Positions 8,615 through 16,709 of a stretch of 64,000 bases of DNA are shown here, piece by piece (the stretch's first letter is position 1; each line of letters opens with the position of its first letter). Source of the stretch: Myroides sp. 1354 (GTDB lineage: Bacteria; Bacteroidota; Bacteroidia; Flavobacteriales; Flavobacteriaceae); the NCBI RefSeq assembly GCF_030324495.1, contig NZ_JACAGN010000014.1, positions 40,261 to 104,260 of the forward strand, read 5' to 3'. The position numbers and the translations under genes were made by a program. The notes below the pieces were generated by a model, which was not told the origin of the DNA, made no database searches, and saw only the letters and a list, made by a program, of their open reading frames with translations.

Positions 8615-10975
8615 TTAATTGAGTTTATAATTGAACTTCAGATAGAAACTTCTACCTGCTTTTTGAATTTTGTAATAATCATATAAATCTTGATTCAACA
8701 GATTTCGTCCTTCCACACCAACGGACCATCCACTAGAGGGCCATTCATAAACCAAGCCAGCAGCTAAGGAGGTTTGATCGGGAACCACATTTTTCACATC
8801 TCCTTTACTACTTCCAAATAAACCGAGAAAACCACTGGGTTCCATCGATTTATCAATGGGTTGAATGTAAAACTCACGCACAAAGTTTAGATGCGCATAA
8901 AGTGTGAAGACGTCCTGAGTAGTAAAAAGAGCGTTGAATTTATGTTCCGCCCCAATATTGGCAAAAAAATAAGGAATATTAGGTACGCGATTGCCTTTGA
9001 GCCATTGATCAGCAATATTTTCAAAACGACCGTAGCGAATACTTTGCCAGGTAAAATTGCTAAAAAGTTTGGTCGTTGGTGTCAATTTAAAGGACACATC
9101 TCCTTCAAAACCATAACCTTGGGCGCGTTCCTTATTGACAAAGAGTGACAAAGGTGGACTTCCAGCCGTTAAGACGATAATATCTTTGGTTTGGCGATAA
9201 AATCCATTCAAACTAGCCTCCCATCGTCCTCCTTGTTTATCAATTCCTAGATTGAAGTTTAAACTCTGTTCGGGTTTCAGGTCAAAATTAGAAGCTATAA
9301 AAAGATTATCACCAAAAAGCTCACTATATCCAGGTAATCGACGGGCATGTTCAACAGAAAATCTCAAATTAACGCTGTTGTTCAAGCGGTACTTCGCCGC
9401 CATAGCCCATCCCCAATCCGTATTGGCAGTAGTGTGGAGCTCTTTCGATCTCCAATCCACTTGATACGCAGTATTGAGTCCTTCACTGGAGTACTGATAG
9501 TGTTTCAGTACTAAAATCGTTTCCAATCGAGTAGATAACCATTGACTCGTTAACCCTAAAGCCACTACATTTTTTTTGTAATAAGAAGGAACTTCAATAA
9601 GGGGTTGTTGAGTATCTTCAATTCTTTTACCATAACTATCTGTACCCACTCTTTTGTTATACGTATACGTATTGTTCAGCCAGAACTGTTGGTTTTTATC
9701 CCACTGAAATCCAACCAATGTTCGACTAGTAAAAAACGTCATATCAATTGCTGCTTGTGTAGGATGATCCCCTTCTCCTCTAAAGCCTCTAGGAGAAAAC
9801 TCTCCCAACCAAGAATAACGCCCTTGAAGGGTATCTATCGTTTTGCTTTTCACTACATTATAAGCAAAGAATTGGTCAATAGATAGTTTGTCTTGTGCAA
9901 ATTTCTTTTTATAACGCAAGGAAGGTATCCAACTGTGCTGACGATCTTCAATTCCCCCAAAGGGAGTAAGCATGGTTGTTGGACTGTGTTGAATTTGTTT
10001 ATCTAAGGTGTAATAATTCAACTCCAACTGCAAAAGATCTGCTATTTTCAAGTGTTTTGCGCCCACGTAAACACTGGTAGTATACTGTTTAAATCTATTG
10101 TGAAACAAACGCACTTTTCCAACTTCTTGTGCCAGTTCAGGGTCTGGTGTATTGATTTTATAATCGTTATCAGCATAATTAGAGAAAAATTCCCCTCCTA
10201 TATAAAAATGTTCATTGAGGTTATAATGTCCGCGTACTGCAGTACGCCAAGTATTAAACGAACCATATTCTCCTGAAATCCTTAAGCTATTTGCTTGGTT
10301 AGTATTGGAGACAAAATTAACCGCTCCACCCAAGACGTCGCTAGCTAAATAAACGGGAATCACCCCTTTATACACCTCTACTTTATTCAATACATCCAAG
10401 GGAATGGTAGAGAGTGTATAGGAATTTCCTAAGTAATTAATTGGAATTCCATCTTTAAAATAGCGAATCGCGTGACCTTGAAACCCATTGATGTTGACAT
10501 GAGTCTCCCCTCCCAATCCACCACTTGCTCGAACGCGTACCCCTGTGGTGCGATTCATAACATCTTCCAAAGACACCGGGCGTACCACTTGACTCTTGGT
10601 ATCAACCTCCAAGGCGCGTATGATTCCTCTATTTACTTCCCCCTGTTCCGCTCTCTTAGCAATCTGAATATCCGCTAATACCGTTCCCTCTTTTGTTAAC
10701 CTCAAAATACGAGAGCTACCATTGGATAGCTGAACTTCTTCTTGTAAAGGCAGGTATCCTTCCGCATAGACCACAACATACCCTCTTTGCTCTTCCTTTA
10801 CTTCTAAATCTACACGCCCTGCAACATCAGCAGTATAGGCGACTTGATTAAAATAGAGCACAGCGCCTTTAATCGATTGAGATTCTTGGTTTTCAATCGC
10901 AAATGAAACTTTATGCTGGGCTACTAAAGCACTTGTTGAAAGAAATACACTGTATATAAAAAGTTTGCGTAACAC
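8615..10975 (-). CDS. TonB-dependent outer membrane receptor (siderophore type)
   Basis: 786 residues: signal peptide (1-19), a CarboxypepD_reg-like beta-sandwich (~22-95, 'KGAVLYFNQVAYTADVAGRV'), a plug domain ('RPVSLEDVMNRTTGVRVRAS', 'GGETHVNINGFQGHAIRYF', 'IPLDVLNKVEVYKGVIPVYL'), then a 22-strand-type barrel ending in an aromatic residue pattern ('AGRSFYLKFNYKLN'), as expected for outer membrane insertion. It imports a ligand using TonB energy. The lead position in an operon with a DUF4374 lipoprotein and a Fes-like esterase points to a ferric siderophore. A possible -7 box (TACTTTTG, complement of 11007-11014) lies upstream without a clear -33 element. Confidence 0.92.
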   Translation of the reverse strand: MLRKLFIYSVFLSTSALVAQHKVSFAIENQESQSIKGAVLYFNQVAYTADVAGRVDLEVKEEQRGYVVVYAEGYLPLQEEVQLSNGSSRILRLTKEGTVLADIQIAKRAEQGEVNRGIIRALEVDTKSQVVRPVSLEDVMNRTTGVRVRASGGLGGETHVNINGFQGHAIRYFKDGIPINYLGNSYTLSTIPLDVLNKVEVYKGVIPVYLASDVLGGAVNFVSNTNQANSLRISGEYGSFNTWRTAVRGHYNLNEHFYIGGEFFSNYADNDYKINTPDPELAQEVGKVRLFHNRFKQYTTSVYVGAKHLKIADLLQLELNYYTLDKQIQHSPTTMLTPFGGIEDRQHSWIPSLRYKKKFAQDKLSIDQFFAYNVVKSKTIDTLQGRYSWLGEFSPRGFRGEGDHPTQAAIDMTFFTSRTLVGFQWDKNQQFWLNNTYTYNKRVGTDSYGKRIEDTQQPLIEVPSYYKKNVVALGLTSQWLSTRLETILVLKHYQYSSEGLNTAYQVDWRSKELHTTANTDWGWAMAAKYRLNNSVNLRFSVEHARRLPGYSELFGDNLFIASNFDLKPEQSLNFNLGIDKQGGRWEASLNGFYRQTKDIIVLTAGSPPLSLFVNKERAQGYGFEGDVSFKLTPTTKLFSNFTWQSIRYGRFENIADQWLKGNRVPNIPYFFANIGAEHKFNALFTTQDVFTLYAHLNFVREFYIQPIDKSMEPSGFLGLFGSSKGDVKNVVPDQTSLAAGLVYEWPSSGWSVGVEGRNLLNQDLYDYYKIQKAGRSFYLKFNYKLN

Positions 10976-11116
10976 CCTTGTTATTTATATTAAGTTTAAA
11001 TAAAAACAAAAGTATACTAAAAAAGGATATAAACTAGAATAATTCTAAATAATAATTAACAAACCGCAAGTTGTGAATTGCTATTTCCCAGTCCTTACTC
11101 CTGAATGAAAGATTCG

Positions 11117-11839
11117 TTACGCCATTTCCTTCGCTGTTTTTCTAAAAAAGACGAACAGTAAAATAAAGAAAATCAAGTAAGCGATATTAAATCCCGCGGC
11201 ACTAATCCACGATTTTAGTAGTGAATCGGGCAACATGAATTTAATGGGTTGTTGATAGAGGGTAATAAAAACGGGCGAAATAAAGCCCACCCATTTAGGA
11301 AGTATCGTTTTACCCATAAATACGAAGATCGAAAATAACAACCAACCCAATAAGAGTACAGCAATAGCTGTTCCCCAAGCGATATAAAGTACAGTTGTAA
11401 ATCCTTCAGCCATTTCAATTAAGTAAGGATGTGCTACAGGATCCGTGTGATAAATAGCTTTGAACAGTTCCCCACTATAATAAAAATCTGCATGTCCAAG
11501 CGGCATTAAAACCACACTGATGACCAAAATAAAATACGTAATCCAGGCATAAGGTTTCGTTTTATCCTTAAAGAACTGATAAGCTAACCATACGGCAGGC
11601 AGAAAAAGAAACGCAGACATAGACGCAATCAAGGCTCCCCACATGAGGCGTTGAGTAGACCCTTCAATCATTAAAAGTGCCAAAGTAGTATCTAATTCAT
11701 TAGCGTACGTATCCGTAAATAAAGGATATTTTGTAGAATCGACATAAAACCCTACAATGAGAATATCTCCAATTACCCAAAGAAGAGAAGCTACAAGAGC
11801 AGCGATAAAAGACCATTTAATTTTTGTAGAATAATTCAT
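11117..11839 (-). CDS. Multi-pass membrane protein, possibly DUF6796 family
   Basis: I start this at the ATG at 11839 (M-N-Y-S-T-K), giving 240 residues. The 14 residues upstream (lysine/asparagine-rich, from a TTG at 11881) are only the reading of the adjacent tandem repeat. About six to seven hydrophobic helices are visible ('AALVASLLWVIGDILIVGFY', 'LIASMSAFLFLPAVWLAYQF', 'WITYFILVISVVLMPLGHA', 'VLLLGWLLFSIFVFM', 'YLIFFILLFVFF'). No catalytic motif stands out. It resembles the DUF6796 family by overall layout, which I recall rather than verify. No operon partner: repeats lie upstream and the TonB operon starts downstream. Confidence 0.72.
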   Translation of the reverse strand: MNYSTKIKWSFIAALVASLLWVIGDILIVGFYVDSTKYPLFTDTYANELDTTLALLMIEGSTQRLMWGALIASMSAFLFLPAVWLAYQFFKDKTKPYAWITYFILVISVVLMPLGHADFYYSGELFKAIYHTDPVAHPYLIEMAEGFTTVLYIAWGTAIAVLLLGWLLFSIFVFMGKTILPKWVGFISPVFITLYQQPIKFMLPDSLLKSWISAAGFNIAYLIFFILLFVFFRKTAKEMA

Positions 11840-11859
11840 TTTTTTGTGTTTTTGTTTAT

Positions 11860-12435
11860 TTGCTTTTTTGTTTTTTCGCAAGTTGTTTTTTTGTTAGATT
11901 ATCGATTAAAGAAAATGTATCCTCAAAATCAGAAAATTTAACTGATAACTGATAACTGATAACCGATAACCGATAGATTTGCTTTTTTGTTTTTTCGCAA
12001 GTTGTTTTTTTGTTAGATTATCGATTATAGAAAATGTATCCTCAAAATCAGAAAATTTAACTGAAAACTGATAACTGATAACCGATAACCGATAGATTTG
12101 CTTTTTTGTTTTTTCGCAAGTTGTTTTTTTGTTAGATTATCGATTATAGAAAATGTATCCTCAAAATCAGAAAATTTAACTGATAACCGATAACTGATAA
12201 CTGATAACTGATAACCGATAACCTTTAGATTTGCTTTTTTGTTTTTTCGCAAGTTGTCTTTTTGTTAGATTATCGATTATAGAAAATGTATCCTCAAAAT
12301 CAGAAAATTTAACTGAAAACTGATAACCGATAACCTTTAAATTTGCTTTTTTGTGTTTTTGTGCTTTTGTGCTTTTGTCAGATTATCGATTAAAGAAAAT
12401 GTATCCTCAAAATCAGAAAATTTAACCGTTAACGG
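11860..12435. repeat. Five-copy tandem repeat (112-133 bp) with variable TAACTGA heptamers
   Basis: Five copies begin at 11860, 11979, 12098, 12231 and 12343, each with 'ttgcttttttgttttttcgc', 'ttagattatcgatta' and 'gaaaatgtatcctcaaaatc'. Each then ends in a run of a heptamer (GATAACT/GATAACC). The copy lengths 119, 119, 133 and 112 differ by whole multiples of seven, so length changes come from the heptamer run. It separates the membrane protein gene from the MATE gene and supplies the last codons of the latter. A reverse-oriented relative is at 18734-18870. Confidence 0.92.
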
Positions 12436-13765
12436 TTAACCGCTTAACACTTCGTCTTACCGCGTAGAGAATAAGCCCGAAAACGATCCAGTCAATGGCT
12501 GCACTAGCCCAATAGATACTGCTAACACCGAGTACTCCTGGAACAAAAAGCATAATGGGAATATAAAATACGACTTGACGAAGCAGACTGATGAAGGTAG
12601 CAGGTTTAGCATCTTCGATAGCCGGGAACCATACCATAGCCATAAATACAAAAGGCAAGACGAGTAAGACACTCATATAGATTCGGAAATCAAAAAGCTG
12701 ATCGCTTAAAAATTCTGTATGTGGAATCATTACTGCAAGCACACCTGAAGGATAGAGCATTACGAATAACCAAAAGGGCAAGAGAATAGCCAACCCTGCA
12801 AAAGAGAACAAGCGATAGGCTTTACTACTTCGATCATAGTTTTTGGCTCCATAATTCATTCCCGCAACGGGTTGTAGTGCCCGCATCAGCCCCCATAAAG
12901 GTGTATTCAGTAAAATATAAAAGCGATTCACAGCGGTAAAAAAAGTAATATCCGCATCGGTTCCATATTTCGCGAGTGCATTAAAGACGACGATATTTTG
13001 AATGACAATCATCACCATCATAATAAAACCGGGCATACCTAGAGAAAGGGTTTCCTTTACAATCGCTGTATTGCGTTTTATCGACCAGAATTTAGTATAA
13101 AAAGAAGCTTTACCACCAGCATAATACCAAACGCCTAAAAGCGTATACACCATCATAGAGATATTGGTTGCCCATGCGGCTCCCGCCACTCCCCAACCTA
13201 ATGTATCAATAAAAATAGGTTTTAATGCTAAATCCACTAAAAGTCCAATGGCAATCATCCAAGCTGCCGTTTTCATTCTTCCCTCCGCGCGGATAATCAT
13301 ATTAAGTGCTAACCCGTGAATCCAAAAAAAACTCCCCAAGATTGTAGCTTGAAAATACTCCACCCCTAACGTTAGAATTTCACCTCTACCTCCCATCATA
13401 TAGACCAATTCTTCTGCGAAAATATAACAGGGCAAGGTTAATCCGATAGAAAAAAGTAAGGTTAAATAGTTCACTGTTCCCATCGCCTTTTCCAGCTTAC
13501 TCGTATCTTGTCCGCCAATCCAAATACTAATTGCTGAACCAATTCCCGTACCTATCAACGTACCAAATCCCTGTGCAAATTGCGCTAAAGGATAGGCAAT
13601 CCCCACTGCGGCTAAGGCAGTATTACTGATGAGATGTCCGACGAAAATACCATCTAAGAAATTATTCAATCCGTACATCACCATAGCCACCACAGCTGGC
13701 CAGGCTAAATGCCACATGACGGTGGGCAGTTTTCCTTCTAAAATAAGTTGTTTTTGCTTGTCCAT
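12422..13765 (-). CDS. MATE family multidrug/metabolite efflux transporter
   Basis: 447 residues, twelve hydrophobic segments in two six-helix halves, the usual MATE size. N-terminal 'LPTVMWHLAWPAVVAMVMYG' and 'GIAYPLAQFAQGFGTLIGTG' match the MATE signature region. It exports small cationic or aromatic compounds in exchange for Na+ or H+. It is divergent from an AraC-type regulator 200 bp away, a layout common for regulator/exporter pairs; given the nearby siderophore receptor, export of a siderophore or its breakdown product is possible but speculative. The C-terminal residues (SVKRLTVNG) and stop run into the tandem repeat, so the tail has probably been altered. Confidence 0.9.
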   Translation of the reverse strand: MDKQKQLILEGKLPTVMWHLAWPAVVAMVMYGLNNFLDGIFVGHLISNTALAAVGIAYPLAQFAQGFGTLIGTGIGSAISIWIGGQDTSKLEKAMGTVNYLTLLFSIGLTLPCYIFAEELVYMMGGRGEILTLGVEYFQATILGSFFWIHGLALNMIIRAEGRMKTAAWMIAIGLLVDLALKPIFIDTLGWGVAGAAWATNISMMVYTLLGVWYYAGGKASFYTKFWSIKRNTAIVKETLSLGMPGFIMMVMIVIQNIVVFNALAKYGTDADITFFTAVNRFYILLNTPLWGLMRALQPVAGMNYGAKNYDRSSKAYRLFSFAGLAILLPFWLFVMLYPSGVLAVMIPHTEFLSDQLFDFRIYMSVLLVLPFVFMAMVWFPAIEDAKPATFISLLRQVVFYIPIMLFVPGVLGVSSIYWASAAIDWIVFGLILYAVRRSVKRLTVNG

Positions 13766-13866
13766 ATCTTATACTTAAATCTGTTCTTTCATCAATCCGA
13801 TATCATCATCTATTTTCATAATTCCTTTCTAACAAGCATTTATAAAAAACGTCCACCTTATTAAGA

Positions 13867-13892
13867 TTGATTCTAAACAATTAATATATTTG
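13867..13892 (+). promoter_or_regulatory. Candidate promoter of the AraC gene
   Basis: TTG at 13867 and TATATTTG at 13885-13892 match the Flavobacterium -33/-7 elements, although the 15-base spacing is shorter than the usual 17-23. It lies about 80 bases before the AraC start. Confidence 0.4.
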
Positions 13893-13969
13893 CAAAGATA
13901 GCGGGCGAATATTCCCCTGATGTTTCAAATACGGATAAAAATGTCCGTCAAAAAACCATACTTGAGCTT

Positions 13970-14959
13970 ATGACTTTACGATTATATGACCTTAAACACA
14001 AACATATTATAGTTGAAAAAGAGTACCCTACCTCCTTTTTTGATACGCCAGATGGAACTGTAAAAGAAAGTATTACCCATCTAGATTCCTTTATGGGACG
14101 AGGTTATTACAAGGAAATATACTTTGATGGTGTTCATATCGGAATTGGAAATGTTCGTCTAACACAGCCCGTATTATTGGGTTTTGAAAGCGATTTTGAA
14201 ACCATCGAAATGCACTTTACACTGAAAGGATCCAGCAGGGCACAGACCTCTCAATTTGATCAACCTATCAGCTTTGACGCTCATTCTCACAACATTTTAT
14301 ACACCAATGGATTAGGAGGAAGAATGCAATGGGAAAGTGAAGATTTTCACTTGTGTGAAATCAACTTAAGACCTGAATTCTTCAAGCGTTTTCTTCCTAG
14401 TGATCATCACTTATTTGATCGCTTTCGCCAGGCAGTTGAAAAGGGAAAATCGAGTTTATTGCATCCTGAACATCACATCATCAACCACGAAATGCATCAA
14501 ATCCTAAATCAAATCATTCACTGTGATAAGAAAGGGATTTTCAAACGTCTTTTTTTAGAGGCTAAAGTTATCGAACTTCTGCTCTTACAGTTGGAGCAAT
14601 TTTATGGAGAATCTCCCTACCAAGGATCTTTAAAGAAACAAGACCTAGACAAGATTTATGCTGTTCGCGATTTTATGCTTGACAATTTAGATTGTACTTA
14701 CTCCCTTGTCGATTTAGCCCATCAAGTAGGAACCAATGATTTTGTGTTGAAAAAGGGATTTAAAGAATTATTCGGAACAACGGTCATTTCGTTTTGGACC
14801 AATCAAAAGCTGGAATATGCCAAAAAGTTATTAACCGATAACAACCTCAATATCAGTGAAATTTCAGACAGTATCGGCTATAAAAACCAGCGCCATTTTT
14901 CTACAGCTTTCAAAAAAAAATACGGCGTATCACCAAGTGTTTACATGCGTGGGGTGTGA
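13970..14959 (+). CDS. AraC family transcriptional regulator (PchR-like)
   Basis: 329 residues. The C-terminal ~100 residues hold the two AraC helix-turn-helix units: 'YSLVDLAHQVGTNDFVLKKG' and 'NISEISDSIGYKNQRHFSTA', followed by 'FKKKYGVSPSVYMRG'. The N-terminal ~220 residues are a ligand-sensing beta-rich domain whose layout ('FDGVHIGIGNVRLTQPVLLG', 'ETIEMHFTLKGSS') resembles PchR-type regulators that sense siderophores; this is a similarity impression. Divergent to the MATE gene, which is its most likely target. The siderophore-uptake operon lies 3 kb away and could also be controlled by it. Confidence 0.88.
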   Translation: MTLRLYDLKHKHIIVEKEYPTSFFDTPDGTVKESITHLDSFMGRGYYKEIYFDGVHIGIGNVRLTQPVLLGFESDFETIEMHFTLKGSSRAQTSQFDQPISFDAHSHNILYTNGLGGRMQWESEDFHLCEINLRPEFFKRFLPSDHHLFDRFRQAVEKGKSSLLHPEHHIINHEMHQILNQIIHCDKKGIFKRLFLEAKVIELLLLQLEQFYGESPYQGSLKKQDLDKIYAVRDFMLDNLDCTYSLVDLAHQVGTNDFVLKKGFKELFGTTVISFWTNQKLEYAKKLLTDNNLNISEISDSIGYKNQRHFSTAFKKKYGVSPSVYMRGV

Positions 14960-15011
14960 GGTGTTTGGTTAGACGGTGTGGTGGTGAGGATGATTAAAAA
15001 CGACTTCGTTT

Positions 15012-15039
15012 TATTAGGCACAGGACCCTGTGCCCCTAC
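15012..15039. repeat. REP-like palindrome
   Basis: ATTAGGCACAGG-ACC-CTGTGCCCCTAC, the same design as the palindromes at 3474-3708. It sits between two convergent genes (AraC on plus, CI-like on minus), a typical place for such elements. Confidence 0.75.
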
Positions 15040-15054
15040 GATCCTCTTTCCTCT

Positions 15055-15693
15055 TTAGTATTCCACTAAACTTTTGACATGAGGTAAAAAGATAGCGCGA
15101 ACAACAAAAGCTTCGCGGATTTCTCCTACAGATAGCGTTACACTTTCAAAAGCGGGATTATCACTAACAAATAAAAGTTTACCATTGTCCAATACCCGTT
15201 TAAAACGATGGTATAAAATACCGCGATTCTCCACAATCAAAACATACATATACCAAGGTTTTAGCGCTGTAGGATCAACTTTTATTGACAAGAGATAAGA
15301 GCTTACTTTTAGGGTAGGATACATATTCTCCACACCAATTTGAAAACCTATAGTAACTTCCTCTTCCGTTGGAAAAACACAAGCTGGAGAAGAAGCCAAA
15401 CACTTTTCAGGATTAATAAAATACTCAATATGTTGATTGACACTAATCATTTTTACCACTCGATTATCTAAATCAGCCTTGTAAACTGAATTGGGATGAA
15501 CCAAGAACAAATCGTTCAAATCAATTTTATGCTCTTTACAAATCTCAATAATTTTATCATAACGCAAAGTCTCCCTTACCTTCCATGACGATAAAGTATT
15601 GGGTTTAATTTCCAACAAATTAGCTAATTCCAAATCTGTTTTAAATCCCAGTAACTGTTTTAATCGTTTGATTATGTCGTTCGCTTGTAACAT
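15055..15693 (-). CDS. CI/S24-like transcriptional repressor
   Basis: 212 residues. N-terminal helix-turn-helix (~1-65; 'DLELANLLEIKPNTLSSWKV') matches the bacteriophage CI repressor type. The C-terminal half (~95-205) has the S24/LexA-like fold pattern ('FQIGVENMYPTLKVSSYLLS', 'WYMYVLIVENRGILYHRF', 'LLFVSDNPAF'). The position of the nucleophilic Ser (normally G-D-S-M-x-P-T) reads V-E-N-M-Y-P-T-L, so self-cleavage and SOS control are unlikely; the domain would serve for dimerisation only. No phage genes sit next to it. It is convergent with the AraC gene. Confidence 0.82.
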   Translation of the reverse strand: MLQANDIIKRLKQLLGFKTDLELANLLEIKPNTLSSWKVRETLRYDKIIEICKEHKIDLNDLFLVHPNSVYKADLDNRVVKMISVNQHIEYFINPEKCLASSPACVFPTEEEVTIGFQIGVENMYPTLKVSSYLLSIKVDPTALKPWYMYVLIVENRGILYHRFKRVLDNGKLLFVSDNPAFESVTLSVGEIREAFVVRAIFLPHVKSLVEY

Positions 15694-15699
15694 AGTTTC

Positions 15700-16030
15700 C
15701 TCTATTAATAATTAAACAAGTGTAAATGAATGCATTAAAACCAAGTATTAAAGCTTTAATCTCAACACAATCGCAAATTCCAAACAAAAAGTAAATACTC
15801 AATCATAACGGCGAATTTATTATCCAATAAATATAAATATCCCAAATAATAGAAATAACGCCAATATTTTAACAGTTTAAATAAACGATTAAAAATACAA
15901 AAAAATCGCAAAAAACAATATTTAATTAAAATAAAATTCACAATACGTGTATTTTTTTCTTTCTACTTTATGGTATTGCTGTATTGCTATTCCTTTTTAA
16001 ACCCAACAAGAAGATTTAATGCGATAAACA
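15700..16030. other. AT-rich gene-free spacer
   Basis: No credible gene. Very A/T-rich with homopolymer runs; it holds the upstream region of the CI-like gene and ends at the terminator of the carbonic anhydrase gene. Confidence 0.6.
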
Positions 16031-16032
16031 AT

Positions 16033-16056
16033 AAAAAAGCCCCTACAAGGGGCTTT
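16033..16056 (-). terminator. Terminator of the SulP-carbonic anhydrase operon
   Basis: Stem AAAAGCCCC / GGGGCTTTT with loop TACAA, 28 bases past the carbonic anhydrase stop; on the minus strand it is followed by T residues. Confidence 0.85.
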
Positions 16057-16083
16057 TCAACGTTAACAAAGTATAACGATATA

Positions 16084-16707
16084 CTAACAAATCAGTTCTA
16101 CTTTTCCACTAACCACATCGTAATAACCACCCACAACGCCAATTTGACCATCTTCAATTAATTGAGTTAAGGCTGGACTAACGCGTTGAAGCTGTGCTAC
16201 AATAGAACGAACATTCTCCATGGTAACTAATTCAACTAGTTCCGATTGACTTAATTCTTTATCTTGGTTCTTCTCGCGTACTTTTTCAACAATAGGATGG
16301 ATGCGTTCTAGGATTGTGTCTAATTTACCTAAACTAGTGTGATTACAAGCACCTGTTACTGCTCCACATCGGCTATGTCCTAAGACGAGAATTAGCTTAC
16401 TACCCACAACTTGACAAGCATATTCCATACTGCCGATGACTTCATCAGTCAATACGTTACCTGCTATTCTCAAACTAAAAATATCTCCAATTCCTTGATC
16501 TAATACATGTTCTAATGGAGCTCGACTATCCATACAACTCAAGATTACCGCATGGGGATGTTGACCATCTTTGGTTTCTTGGAGTTGATGTAAAAAGTTT
16601 CTATTGAATTTTAAATTGTTAACAAAGCGGTTATTCCCTTCTAATAAAAGGTTTAAACTTTGCTCTGGTGTTGTATTTGCTAATATTTCTTTTGTAAATG
16701 AGTTCAT
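16084..16707 (-). CDS. Beta-class carbonic anhydrase
   Basis: 207 residues, interconverts CO2 and bicarbonate with an active-site zinc. Zinc and active-site motifs are clear: 'AVILSCMDSRAPLEH' (Cys, Asp-Arg dyad) and 'LVLGHSRCGAVTGACN' (His, Cys). The N-terminal 'NRFVNNLKFNRNFLHQ' and 'IFSLRIAGNVLTDE' are typical of bacterial beta-CAs. No signal peptide, so cytoplasmic. It follows the SulP transporter gene by two bases, so the two are one operon, which fits uptake of bicarbonate and its local equilibration with CO2. Confidence 0.95.
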   Translation of the reverse strand: MNSFTKEILANTTPEQSLNLLLEGNNRFVNNLKFNRNFLHQLQETKDGQHPHAVILSCMDSRAPLEHVLDQGIGDIFSLRIAGNVLTDEVIGSMEYACQVVGSKLILVLGHSRCGAVTGACNHTSLGKLDTILERIHPIVEKVREKNQDKELSQSELVELVTMENVRSIVAQLQRVSPALTQLIEDGQIGVVGGYYDVVSGKVELIC

Positions 16708-16709
16708 AA

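Noticed and set aside
12025..12252. Minus-strand frame rich in YQLSVIS repeats
   Set aside because: It is the translation of the heptamer tandem repeat, not a gene.
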